From positions 1 to 35,405 of the forward strand of contig NZ_QFQZ01000051.1 in the NCBI RefSeq assembly GCF_003243465.1: DNA of 35,405 nucleotides, in the 5' to 3' direction. Below the pieces are notes generated by a model. It was not told the DNA's origin, did no database searches, and worked only from the letters and a program-made list of their open reading frames with translations. The position numbers were made by a program, and so were the translations under genes. Source of the stretch: Caulobacter segnis (GTDB lineage: Bacteria > Pseudomonadota > Alphaproteobacteria > Caulobacterales > Caulobacteraceae). Positions 25,565-33,229 of the stretch are shown piece by piece. Within the stretch, counting starts at the first letter, position 1. The number at the start of each line of letters is the position of its first letter.

Positions 25565-27403
25565 ATGACCTCGATGCACGCCTATCGCACCCATAACTGC
25601 GGCGCTCTGCGCGCTTCCGACACCGGCGCGGCCGTGCGTCTGTCGGGCTGGATCCACCGCAAGCGCGACCACGGCGGTCTGGTCTTCATCGACCTGCGCG
25701 ACCACTACGGTCTGACCCAGCTGGTCCTGCACCCGGAAACCCCGGGCTTCAACGTGGTCGAGCGCCTGCGCGCCGAAAGCGTGATCCGCGTCGACGGCGA
25801 GGTCATCGCCCGCGACGCCAGCGTGGTGAACCCGAACCTCCCGACCGGCGAGATCGAGATCCGCGTCTCGGCCGTCGAGGTGCTGTCCGAGGCCGCCGAG
25901 CTGCCGCTGCCGGTCTTCGGCGAGCCGGACTATCCGGAAGAGATCCGCCTCAAGCACCGCTATCTCGATCTGCGTCGCGAGACGCTGCATAAGAACATCG
26001 TCCTGCGCTCGCGCGTGATCCAGTCGATCCGCAACCACATGTTCGCCCAGGGCTTCAACGAGTTCCAGACGCCGATCCTGACGGCCAGCTCGCCGGAAGG
26101 CGCGCGCGACTTCCTGGTGCCCTCGCGCCTGCATCCTGAGAAGTTCTACGCGCTGCCGCAGGCGCCCCAGCAATTCAAGCAGCTGCTGATGGTCTCGGGC
26201 TTCGACCGCTATTTCCAGATCGCCCCGTGCTTCCGTGACGAGGACCTGCGCGCCGACCGCAGCCTCGAATTCTACCAGCTCGACGTCGAGATGAGCTTCG
26301 TCACCCAGGAAGACGTCTTCGCGGCCATCGAGCCGGTGATGCACGGCGTCTTCGAGGAGTTCGGCAACGGCCGCCGCGTCTCGCCGATCAGCGAGACCCA
26401 CACCTTCACCAACGACTTCGGCGCGACGTTCGAGCACAAGGGCTTCGAGCGTCTGACCTACGCCCAGTCGATGGCCTGGTACGGCAGCGACAAGCCGGAC
26501 CTGCGCAACCCGATCAAGATGCAGAACGTCTCGGAGCACTTCCGTGACGGCGGCTTTGGCCTGTTCGCCAAGATCCTGGCCGCTGACGCCAAGAACCAGA
26601 TCTGGGCGATCCCGGCCCCGACGGGTGGCAGCCGCGCCTTCTGCGACCGCATGAACAGCTGGGCTCAGGGCGAAGGCCAGCCCGGTCTTGGCTATGTGTT
26701 CTGGTCGGAAGACCAGGGCGGCTGGGGCGGCCCGATCGCCAAGAACCTGGGCGAGCCGACCCAGGCCCTGATGGAGTCGCTGGGCCTCGGCGCCGGCGAC
26801 GCCGCCTTCTTCGTGGCTGGCGACCCGGCCGTGTTCGCCAAGTTCGCGGGTCTGGCCCGTACGCGGGTCGGCACGGAGCTGAAGCTGGTCGACGAGAACC
26901 AGTTCAAGTTCTGCTGGATCGTCGACTTCCCGATGTTCGAGTGGAACGAGGACGAGAAGAAGGTCGACTTCTCCCACAACCCGTTCTCGATGCCGCAGGG
27001 CGGTCTGGAGGCCCTGGAGAACCAGGATCCGCTGACCATCCGCGCCTACCAGTACGACATCGTCTGCAACGGCTACGAGCTGTGCTCGGGCGCGATCCGG
27101 AACCACAAGCCCGAGATCATGCTCAAGGCCTTCGAGATCGCCGGCTACGGTCCGGAAGTGGTCGAGGAGCAGTTCGGCGGCATGCTGAACGCCTTCCGCT
27201 ACGGCGCGCCGCCGCACGGTGGTCTGGCCCCCGGCATCGACCGCATCGTCATGCTGCTGGCCGACCAGGTCGCCATCCGCGAGGTCATCGCCTTCCCGCT
27301 GAACCAGCAGGGCCAGGACCTGCTGATGAACGCCCCGGCCAATGTGCTCGATAAGCAGCTGAAGGAGCTGCACATCCGCACCGCGCCCCCGATCAAGGTA
27401 TAG
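25565..27403 (+). CDS. aspS: Aspartyl-tRNA synthetase (probably non-discriminating)
   Basis: Class IIb synthetase of 612 residues. It has the OB-fold anticodon-binding domain (about 1-125), class II motif 2 around FRDEDLRADRSLEFYQLD, the bacterial GAD insertion (about 300-420) and motif 3 in GGLAPGIDRIVMLLA. In the anticodon domain it has HRKRDHGG with His36. His at this place marks non-discriminating AspRS enzymes, whereas discriminating ones such as E. coli AspRS have Leu. It may therefore also charge tRNA-Asn with Asp for amidation by GatCAB; this is inference from the signature. It ends at a strong terminator. Confidence 0.95.
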   Translation: MTSMHAYRTHNCGALRASDTGAAVRLSGWIHRKRDHGGLVFIDLRDHYGLTQLVLHPETPGFNVVERLRAESVIRVDGEVIARDASVVNPNLPTGEIEIRVSAVEVLSEAAELPLPVFGEPDYPEEIRLKHRYLDLRRETLHKNIVLRSRVIQSIRNHMFAQGFNEFQTPILTASSPEGARDFLVPSRLHPEKFYALPQAPQQFKQLLMVSGFDRYFQIAPCFRDEDLRADRSLEFYQLDVEMSFVTQEDVFAAIEPVMHGVFEEFGNGRRVSPISETHTFTNDFGATFEHKGFERLTYAQSMAWYGSDKPDLRNPIKMQNVSEHFRDGGFGLFAKILAADAKNQIWAIPAPTGGSRAFCDRMNSWAQGEGQPGLGYVFWSEDQGGWGGPIAKNLGEPTQALMESLGLGAGDAAFFVAGDPAVFAKFAGLARTRVGTELKLVDENQFKFCWIVDFPMFEWNEDEKKVDFSHNPFSMPQGGLEALENQDPLTIRAYQYDIVCNGYELCSGAIRNHKPEIMLKAFEIAGYGPEVVEEQFGGMLNAFRYGAPPHGGLAPGIDRIVMLLADQVAIREVIAFPLNQQGQDLLMNAPANVLDKQLKELHIRTAPPIKV

Positions 27404-27426
27404 GACCGGCGGTCGCCGCAAAAGAA

Positions 27427-27460
27427 AAGCCCTCCGGTCTTGCGATCGGAGGGCTTTTTC
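27427..27460. terminator. Bidirectional intrinsic terminator between aspS and the pentapeptide-repeat gene
   Basis: AAAGCCCTCCG (27427-27437) pairs with CGGAGGGCTTT (27448-27458), extended inward by a G-T wobble and two pairs. T residues follow on the plus strand and an A-rich stretch (27421-27429) precedes it, so it can end transcripts from both convergent genes. Confidence 0.9.
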
Positions 27461-27487
27461 TTGGCCTGAGGCTTGCGCCTCCGCCGA

Positions 27488-28372
27488 TCACCACTTCGGC
27501 GGTTTCGGCGGCTTGGGCGGGGCGGGGGGCGCCGGCGGGGCGGGTGGCGTCTTGGGCATCTCCCGCCACAGCATGAACGACTGGGCGCCGCGAATGCCGC
27601 TGCAGGGGCGCACCGACAAGCCAGACGGCAAGCGGGTGCCGCCGTCGCCGCAAGCCTCGTCCAGCTGATCCTGGTCCAGGCCCCTGGCGCTGGAGAGATC
27701 CGCGCCGCTCAGCACCACCAGGGACAGGTCGGCGTTATGGAAGTCCGCCCCGGCGAAGACCGCGCCGCGCAGGTTCGACCCGGTCAGGTCCGCGTTGCGG
27801 AAATTGGCGCCTTCGAAACGGCCGCCCTGGAAATTGGCGTGATTGATGTCGGCGTTGGAGAAGTCGGCGTCTCGCGCGTTGACGCCGGACAGGTTCGCCG
27901 CGATCAGCTCGACGCTCGAGAAGCGCGCCTTGAGCAGGTTGGCGCCAATCATCTGGACGCCATGCAGCTCGGCCGACGACAGGTCGACGCGAATGAGCAC
28001 CGCCTGCTGGAAGTTGGCCCCGCTGCTCTCCACGCCCGACATGCGCGCATCGGTGAAGTTGGCGTTGTTGAAGTTGGCGCCGCGCATCTCGGCGCCCCGC
28101 AGGTCGGCGCGGCTGAGATCGGCGGACCCGAAATTGCTGCCGTAGAACATCGCGCCGCGCAGGTCGGCGCCGATCAGGACGGACTTCGAGAAATTGGCGC
28201 CGGCGAACTTGGCGTTCATCAGCTTGCGGCCGGCCAGATCGCAGTTGGCGCAGGTCCCGCCGAACGACGTAAGCTTGGCGACGTCGCGATCTTCCGTCGC
28301 CGCATGAGCTTGGCCGGCCAGCGCCAGCAGGCTCAACGACAAGGCGGCGATGGGAGCGCCAAGGCGGATCAT
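27488..28372 (-). CDS. Exported pentapeptide-repeat protein with Pro-rich tail
   Basis: This 294-residue protein has a clear signal peptide (MIRLGAPIAALSLSLLALAG, cleavage near AHA at 22-24). A CANC pair follows at about 41-44. About 30 tandem pentapeptides of A(D/N)LxX type run from roughly 45 to 220 (for example GANFSKSVLIGADLRGAMFY). These should fold as a right-handed quadrilateral beta-helix. Two further Cys (in EACGDG and VRPCSG) could form a disulfide in the periplasm. The tail is repetitive Pro/Ala then PPKPPKPPKW. GGAG precedes the ATG by six bases. Cytoplasmic pentapeptide proteins can mimic DNA and bind gyrase, but this one is exported, so that role is unlikely. The function is unknown. 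Confidence 0.85.
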   Translation of the reverse strand: MIRLGAPIAALSLSLLALAGQAHAATEDRDVAKLTSFGGTCANCDLAGRKLMNAKFAGANFSKSVLIGADLRGAMFYGSNFGSADLSRADLRGAEMRGANFNNANFTDARMSGVESSGANFQQAVLIRVDLSSAELHGVQMIGANLLKARFSSVELIAANLSGVNARDADFSNADINHANFQGGRFEGANFRNADLTGSNLRGAVFAGADFHNADLSLVVLSGADLSSARGLDQDQLDEACGDGGTRLPSGLSVRPCSGIRGAQSFMLWREMPKTPPAPPAPPAPPKPPKPPKW

Positions 28373-28473
28373 GAAATTCTCCGTGCAGTCGATACCGAGA
28401 CCGTGCGTGTTACGGTTTGGACCCGACCAGGGCTAGAAGCCACTTAAATCGCGGTAATGACGGGGATTTAACC

Positions 28474-28495
28474 GCCGCGCGAACTCGCGCGCGGC
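28474..28495 (-). terminator. Possible weak terminator after the RNR-like gene
   Basis: GCCGCGCG (28474-28481) pairs with CGCGCGGC (28488-28495). On the minus strand it is followed by GGTTAAAT, so the T-run is poor. It lies 49 bases after the stop of the RNR-like gene and may limit readthrough into the pentapeptide gene. The rest of the 171-base gap holds that gene's promoter, not clearly recognised. Confidence 0.35.
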
Positions 28496-28543
28496 GCTTA
28501 GGTCAGCGGCTGTGGCTGTCTTCCTGACCGCGATCGGCGTCGA

Positions 28544-31279
28544 TCAGGACGAGGCCATCGGGCCAGGCCGGTCGGACTGCGCCCCGCAGGTGTCGCACAC
28601 CGTCATCGCGCCGCGGCGGACCAGCGAGAGATCGCCGCACGAGGGGCACATCTCGCCCTCGACCCCGGGGCGCGCGGCCCCTTCCACGCGGCGTCGGCCG
28701 AACGCGGCGAACACCAGGTTGTCCGGCGTGGCCCCGCGCGAGAAGCCCTTAGAGATGAAACGGCTGGCGGGCACGGGATCCAGCTCGCCATCCTCGTCGG
28801 CGTCGACCAGGCGCTTGCCGGCCCCAAGGCCGTCGGCGTTGAACTCGCTGGGGTCGGCGTTGGCTAGGTCGTCGCGACCCAGATACGACACGCCCAGCTC
28901 GCGGAACACATAGTCCAGGATCGAGGTCGCCGACTTGATCGAGTCGTTGCCCGTCACCGGGCCGGCGGGCTCGAACTTGGTGTAGACGAAGGCGTCGACG
29001 AATTCGTCCAGCGGCACGCCGTGCTGCAGGCCCAGAGACACCGCGATCGCGAAGTTGTTCATCAGGCTGCGGAAGGCCGCGCCTTCCTTGTGCATGTCGA
29101 TGAACAGCTCGCCCAACTCGCCGTCCTCGTACTCGCCGGTGTGCAGATAGACCTTGTGGCCGCCGACGGCCGCCTTCTGGATGTAGCCCTTGCGGCGGTC
29201 GGGGAGGCGGCGGCGCGAGCGGTCGCGCTCGACGATCTTCTCGACCACGCGCTCGGTGACGACCGGTTCGCGCGCCATCTGTTCGCGAAGGGGCGTGGCG
29301 CGCGGCGCTTCGGCGGCGGGCTCCTCGGGCAGCTCCAGCTTGAAGGTCGGCGGCGGCGCGGCGCGGCGCAGGCGAAGCGCTCGGACCCCGGCCCGCGCGG
29401 CGGCGGCCTGCGTCCGGACGGCGTCGACAGGACGGGCGTCGAAGGGGATCGGCAGGGTGACGGTCGTGGGCAAGCAGGCGAAGCCTTCCACGGCCGCCAG
29501 GATCGCCAGCCGTTCGGCGGCGGTCGGCGCCTCGATCGAGCGGAAGGCTTCGCGAAGTTCCGGATTCAGCGCCGCGCAGTCGCCCAGGCTTCGGGCGCCT
29601 AGCGCGTGGCGCTCGGCGGCCTCGATCTCGTCTTCGGAGAAGTCCGCGAAGGCCAGGGTGTCGAAGTCGCGACGAGCCACGTCCTCGGCCGAAGCGCCCA
29701 GCACGTCGCGCAGGAACCCCGCGCCGACGACGGCGGGGGCGAAGGCCGCGCGCAGGTCGCGGCATTCCCGCAGGGCGTTCTCGGCTTTCTCGATCTCGTG
29801 GGCGGTGAAGCCGCGCGCCTGGAGCACCAGGTGGTCTATGGCCGGGCTTTCGGCCAGGCTGCCGTGGCCCAGGGCGTGCACGCGGGCGGCGTCCAGATCA
29901 GCGCCTTCGGTCGACAGGGCTTCCATGGCGGCGGGGCTGAAGGTCGGCAGCAGCAAGCTATCGGCGGTCTGCGCCACCGAGACGGGCGTCATGGCGCCGG
30001 CCGGCCCGACGGGCGCGCCCCCGAGGCGCAGCGTGGCCTCGGCGTCCTCGAACGGCCCAACCAGGGCGATGGAGCGCAGGCCGTGCTTCTTGGCCAGGCC
30101 GTGCGCCGTCGCCAGGGACGCGGCGGCTTCAGTGGCGAGATCGGATCGCAGGGCCGCGGCGCGGACCCGGCGCTCGGCGAGGGTCTTGAGCACGCCCTGG
30201 CGGTCTTGCGCATAGGCGGGCGACTGGCCGAGCGCCGAGGCGGCCTCGGCGCTGGCGGACAGCGCCGCGCCGACGGCCAGCGCCCAGAGCGCAGCGGCGG
30301 CGTCGCGTCCCTCGGGGCTGGTCTGCGCCCACCCTTGGCTCAGCAAGCAGTCGCCGACTCCCGCCAGCGACAGGCGGGCTTGCTGGTCGCCACGATCCAG
30401 CTCCAGCGCCGTGCCCCACAGGTGGCAGGTCTCGGTAAAGCGCTCGACGTCGAAGCCGTCGTCGTCGAGGAAGGCGCTGGCGTCGATCGCGGCGCTGACG
30501 GCGACGCCCTGCGCCAGGATATCGGCGTCCTGCGGCGAGAAGGCGAGGGTCAGGGCCCCCGTCTCCCACGCGACATGGGCCGCCAGCGCCGCGCCTTCGT
30601 CGCCGGCGGCGACGCCCTGGCGCGAGGCGGAGGCGACCATGTCCTGCTCGGCGAGCGCCGCCGGCGGCGCCAGCGGCTCGCGCGGCGCATCGGCTGTCGC
30701 GATGGCTTCCAGGATCGTGCGATCGTCCGCGCCCAGCTCGCGCGCCTTGCGCGCCGCGCGGGCGAGGGCGGGGTTCTTGCGCACGTCGGCGCAGGCGCGC
30801 GCGTCACCCTGGCAGCGGCGAACCGCGTCGGTCACCTGGGCCAGGGCGGCGTCTAGCCGGCCGGCGGCCTGGGCCGCCAGGGCGGTGGCGCGGCGGCGGG
30901 CCAGGCTGTCGCGCGCCAGGCTTTCGAACTCGATCTCGCCCACATCGGGCAGCAGCGCCTGGCCAGGCTGGCCGCCGGCCGGCGTCGCATAGCCGCCGAG
31001 CATCGTGGCCAGCAGGGCGTCCTTGAAGGCCGCGGCGTCGGCCTTGTCGCCGAACAGCCCCCGGCTCAGACCGATCTTGGCCACGCGTTCGGCGTAGCGG
31101 GCCGGACCGCCGCCCAGCGGCGCCTTGGGCTCGATCGTCCCCGCCCAGTCGAGCCAGGCCTCGACGCGCGCATCGGTCCAGGCGCTCGGGGCGGCGACCA
31201 CAATGATGCTGTCGGCGCGCTCGAGGTCGCGCCATTCCATCACGGGAACCGTTCCGGCGGCTTTGGCGGGCGTGCGCAT
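28544..31279 (-). CDS. Class II ribonucleotide reductase-like protein (NrdJ-derived, probable pseudoenzyme)
   Basis: This 911-residue protein aligns by eye, from memory of the family, with the second two thirds of B12-dependent reductase NrdJ. Landmarks are IIVVAAPSAWTDARVEAWLD (near 24) for the VVVDxDHPDIExYIDWK segment, KNPALARAARKAREL (about 167-181), FDVERFTETCHLWGTALEL (about 277-295), HALGHGSLAESPAIDH (about 467-482), FTAHEIEKAENAL and AAVEGFACLPTTVTLP. The C-terminal part (about 693-911) is strongly conserved: a TSCPD domain (KGYIQKAAVGGHKVYLHTGE onward) and a zinc ribbon with CxxC at 878-881 and 895-898. Missing are the first 280 or so residues of NrdJ, including the first active-site Cys, and the NPC(S/G)E, APTGTIG and MTLEGAPHLK motifs. 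It therefore probably cannot reduce nucleotides. The frame is open and long, so it is under selection as a protein. An AGGAAA ribosome-binding site supports ATG 31279. Confidence 0.8.
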   Translation of the reverse strand: MRTPAKAAGTVPVMEWRDLERADSIIVVAAPSAWTDARVEAWLDWAGTIEPKAPLGGGPARYAERVAKIGLSRGLFGDKADAAAFKDALLATMLGGYATPAGGQPGQALLPDVGEIEFESLARDSLARRRATALAAQAAGRLDAALAQVTDAVRRCQGDARACADVRKNPALARAARKARELGADDRTILEAIATADAPREPLAPPAALAEQDMVASASRQGVAAGDEGAALAAHVAWETGALTLAFSPQDADILAQGVAVSAAIDASAFLDDDGFDVERFTETCHLWGTALELDRGDQQARLSLAGVGDCLLSQGWAQTSPEGRDAAAALWALAVGAALSASAEAASALGQSPAYAQDRQGVLKTLAERRVRAAALRSDLATEAAASLATAHGLAKKHGLRSIALVGPFEDAEATLRLGGAPVGPAGAMTPVSVAQTADSLLLPTFSPAAMEALSTEGADLDAARVHALGHGSLAESPAIDHLVLQARGFTAHEIEKAENALRECRDLRAAFAPAVVGAGFLRDVLGASAEDVARRDFDTLAFADFSEDEIEAAERHALGARSLGDCAALNPELREAFRSIEAPTAAERLAILAAVEGFACLPTTVTLPIPFDARPVDAVRTQAAAARAGVRALRLRRAAPPPTFKLELPEEPAAEAPRATPLREQMAREPVVTERVVEKIVERDRSRRRLPDRRKGYIQKAAVGGHKVYLHTGEYEDGELGELFIDMHKEGAAFRSLMNNFAIAVSLGLQHGVPLDEFVDAFVYTKFEPAGPVTGNDSIKSATSILDYVFRELGVSYLGRDDLANADPSEFNADGLGAGKRLVDADEDGELDPVPASRFISKGFSRGATPDNLVFAAFGRRRVEGAARPGVEGEMCPSCGDLSLVRRGAMTVCDTCGAQSDRPGPMASS

Positions 31280-31397
31280 GGGACGTTTCCTGGTTCCGTC
31301 TGCCAGCTTAGAAGCTTACCAAATCCCTAATGCGTGATTCTCCGCAGTCGGGATGCGCGTAAGGTCGCACCCACGCTAGAGCCTCAAACGATTGCCC

Positions 31398-31445
31398 TCA
31401 ATAGATGTTGAGGGTCGTAGGCCTCTAATCCACAAGATGTTGAAG
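31398..31445 (-). promoter_or_regulatory. Two direct repeats 32 bp apart, resembling a degenerate NrdR box pair
   Basis: AGATGTTGA occurs at 31403-31411 and 31435-31443, exactly 32 bases apart. In context the second reads CAAGATGTTG (31433-31442), differing at two places from the NrdR core CwAtATaTwG. The first, ATAGATGTTG (31401-31410), differs at three. NrdR boxes normally come in pairs about three helical turns apart in front of ribonucleotide reductase genes. They lie 120-165 bases upstream of the RNR-like gene in the 281-base divergent gap. They are degenerate and could be chance. Confidence 0.35.
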
Positions 31446-31489
31446 TTCGTTGATGCGCCCCCCCGCTGGACGCTGACGACCCAGGGCCC

Positions 31490-31495
31490 TATAGT
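31490..31495 (+). promoter_or_regulatory. Possible -10 for the NDUFA12-like gene
   Basis: TATAGT lies 65 bases before the GTG start, with CTGACG 11 bases further upstream. The spacing is short and neither element is a full match. Confidence 0.25.
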
Positions 31496-31560
31496 CGCGC
31501 CGCTTCGCCGCGCTGGCCGCGGCCTGTCTTGAGCCCTCTTAAGTTTCGGGTGCGAACCTA

Positions 31561-31956
31561 GTGCTGAAAGCGATCTTCACCTGGTGGAACGGCGCGACCC
31601 TGGGTCAGCGTTTCCACATCGGCCGCCGCGGCGTCTTCGTGGGCCAGGACGAGCAGGGCAACCGCTATTTCGAAGCGCGCGACAACAGCGACAGCTACGA
31701 TCAGCGCAAGCGCCGCTGGGTGATCTACAACGGTTACGCCGAAGCCTCGAAGGTTCCGCCCGAATGGAGCGGCTGGCTGCACTACACGTTCGACGAGCCG
31801 CCGACCCAAGCGCCGCTGAAGCGTCGCGAGTGGGAGAAGGATCACCTACCGAACCTGACCGGCACCGTTCACGCCTGGCGTCCGAAGGGGTCCCTGACCC
31901 GTGGCGGCGAGCGCGCGGCCGCCACCAGCGACTACCAAGCCTGGTCGCCGGAATAG
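31561..31956 (+). CDS. NADH:ubiquinone oxidoreductase accessory subunit, NDUFA12 (B17.2) family
   Basis: This 131-residue protein starts with GTG. It matches the NDUFA12 family: WWNGATLGQRFHIGRRGVFV, then GNRYFEARDN, KRRWVIYNGYAEASKVPPEW and GWLHYTFDEPP. This is one of the few supernumerary complex I subunits shared by alphaproteobacteria and mitochondria, sitting on the matrix (cytoplasmic) arm. It lies far from the nuo operon, as is usual for this gene. The DUF2155 gene follows after five bases and is probably co-transcribed. Confidence 0.92.
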   Translation: MLKAIFTWWNGATLGQRFHIGRRGVFVGQDEQGNRYFEARDNSDSYDQRKRRWVIYNGYAEASKVPPEWSGWLHYTFDEPPTQAPLKRREWEKDHLPNLTGTVHAWRPKGSLTRGGERAAATSDYQAWSPE

Positions 31957-31961
31957 GACGG

Positions 31962-32627
31962 ATGTCCCGCCGGACGTCGTGGATCGCCGCCGCCGCGGTG
32001 CTGGCCGCATTGGCCGGAACCGGCGCGGCGCTGGCGCGTCAGGCCGTTCCCCAAGCCGCCCAGGCTCCTCAGGCGCCGCCGCCGGCTCCGGCGGCGAGGC
32101 CGGCTGCGGCTCCCGCGCCCGAGCTGCGCCCGTCGCAGCCTGCGCAAGTCCCGCCCACCGCTCCGGCGCCCGCGTCGCAGGCCGTCGCGCCCTCCGCCGC
32201 GCCGGCGGTCGCCGACACGCAGGCCAAGCCCCCGCCGCCGGCCGAGCCGGTCAAGCCGCCGGAGCCGGCCAAACGCCAGCGCTATGCGGTCGCCATCATG
32301 CAGGCGCTGGACAAGGTCACGACCGAGACCATGCGCTTCGAGGTCCCGGTCGGGCAGCCGATCCGCTATAAGACGCTGATCTTCACCGTCCGCGCCTGCG
32401 AGACCGCCGCCTCCGACGAGGTCGCGCCCGAGACGACGGCCTATGTCATCGTCGACACCCAGCCCAAGGCCCAGGCCGGTCGCCCCGCGCCCGCCGGACG
32501 CCAGATCTACAAGGGTTGGATGTACGCCAGCTCGCCGGGCCTGAACCCGCTGCAGCATCCGGTCTATGACGCGTGGCTGATCGCCTGCAAGCAGTCGATC
32601 CCGGTCGCGCCGCCGGCCAAGCCGTAA
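31962..32627 (+). CDS. DUF2155 domain protein, exported, Pro/Ala-rich
   Basis: From ATG 31962 (RBS AGGACGG) it has 221 residues. The N-terminal signal-like hydrophobic stretch (SWIAAAAVLAALAGTGAALA) is followed by a Pro/Ala-rich spacer to about residue 100. The DUF2155 domain then shows FEVPVGQPIRYKTLIFTVRA, CET and KGWMYASSPGLNPLQHPVYD, with two conserved Cys (in RACE and IACK) that could pair in the periplasm. The role is unknown. Association with the NDUFA12 gene and aat is common in alphaproteobacteria. A longer reading from 31584 is a shadow of the previous gene. Its last 64 bases overlap the end of aat on the other strand. Confidence 0.88.
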   Translation: MSRRTSWIAAAAVLAALAGTGAALARQAVPQAAQAPQAPPPAPAARPAAAPAPELRPSQPAQVPPTAPAPASQAVAPSAAPAVADTQAKPPPPAEPVKPPEPAKRQRYAVAIMQALDKVTTETMRFEVPVGQPIRYKTLIFTVRACETAASDEVAPETTAYVIVDTQPKAQAGRPAPAGRQIYKGWMYASSPGLNPLQHPVYDAWLIACKQSIPVAPPAKP

Positions 32628-33223
32628 AAGTCGCCCTGCGTGGCCAGGGCCTTGGCCAGGCGCTTGCGATAGTCGGCGCGGCTGATCTCGATCGTTCCGA
32701 ACTGCGTTAGGTGTTCCGTCAGGAACTGGGTGTCCAGAAGCTGGTAGCCGCCAGCGATCAGCCGCGCGACCAGATGCACCAGCGCGACCTTGCTGGCGTC
32801 GCGCGCCGTCGAGAACATGCTTTCGCCGAAGAAGGCGCCGCCCAGCGATACGCCGTAGAGCCCCCCGACCAACTCACCCTCCCGCCAGGTCTCGACGCTA
32901 TGCGCCAAGCCTCGGGCGTAGAGCTGCCCATAGAGCCGTTGAATGGGGTGGTTGATCCAGGTGTCGACACGCCCGGGCCGAGAGGCCGCGCAGCCCTCGA
33001 TCACCGCGTCGAAAGCCGTGTCGATCCGGACCTCGTACGGACCATTGCGGACCGTGCGGGCGAGGCGCTTGGGGATATGAAAGGATCCGAGCGGCAGGAC
33101 GCCCCGCCGCTCGGGATCGATCAGGAAAAGGCTTTCGTCCTCGCGGGCGTCGGCCATGGGGAAGACGCCACGCGCGTAGCAGGCGATCAGGTCGTCGACC
33201 GTGAAGGCGTCTTCCATCGCCAT
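32564..33223 (-). CDS. aat: Leucyl/phenylalanyl-tRNA-protein transferase
   Basis: Aat adds Leu or Phe from tRNA to proteins with N-terminal Arg or Lys, marking them for ClpS/ClpAP degradation (N-degron pathway). The 219-residue protein shows the family pattern LIACYARGVFPMAD, RGVLPLGSFHIPKRLART, HSVETWREGELVGGLYGVSL, GAFFGESMFS and LLDTQFLTEHLTQFG. ATG 33223 or the ATG two codons later may be the start. Its 3' end overlaps the DUF2155 gene by 64 bases in convergent orientation. It follows accC by six bases. Confidence 0.94.
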   Translation of the reverse strand: MAMEDAFTVDDLIACYARGVFPMADAREDESLFLIDPERRGVLPLGSFHIPKRLARTVRNGPYEVRIDTAFDAVIEGCAASRPGRVDTWINHPIQRLYGQLYARGLAHSVETWREGELVGGLYGVSLGGAFFGESMFSTARDASKVALVHLVARLIAGGYQLLDTQFLTEHLTQFGTIEISRADYRKRLAKALATQGDFYGLAGGATGIDCLQAISHAS

Positions 33224-33229
33224 TCGGCC

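Noticed and set aside
25526..27421. A 631-codon open frame on the minus strand across aspS
   Set aside because: Antisense shadow of aspS with no domain.
28444..28471. Two TTAA sequences upstream of the pentapeptide gene as a CtrA site
   Set aside because: They are 20 bases apart instead of seven.
31398..31413. CTCAA-N6-TTGAG palindrome as a separate operator
   Set aside because: It overlaps the first AGATGTTGA repeat; five-base arms are too short to call an independent site.
31280..31560. A cobalamin riboswitch ahead of the NrdJ-like gene
   Set aside because: No B12-box-like sequence or matching set of stems could be found in the gap.
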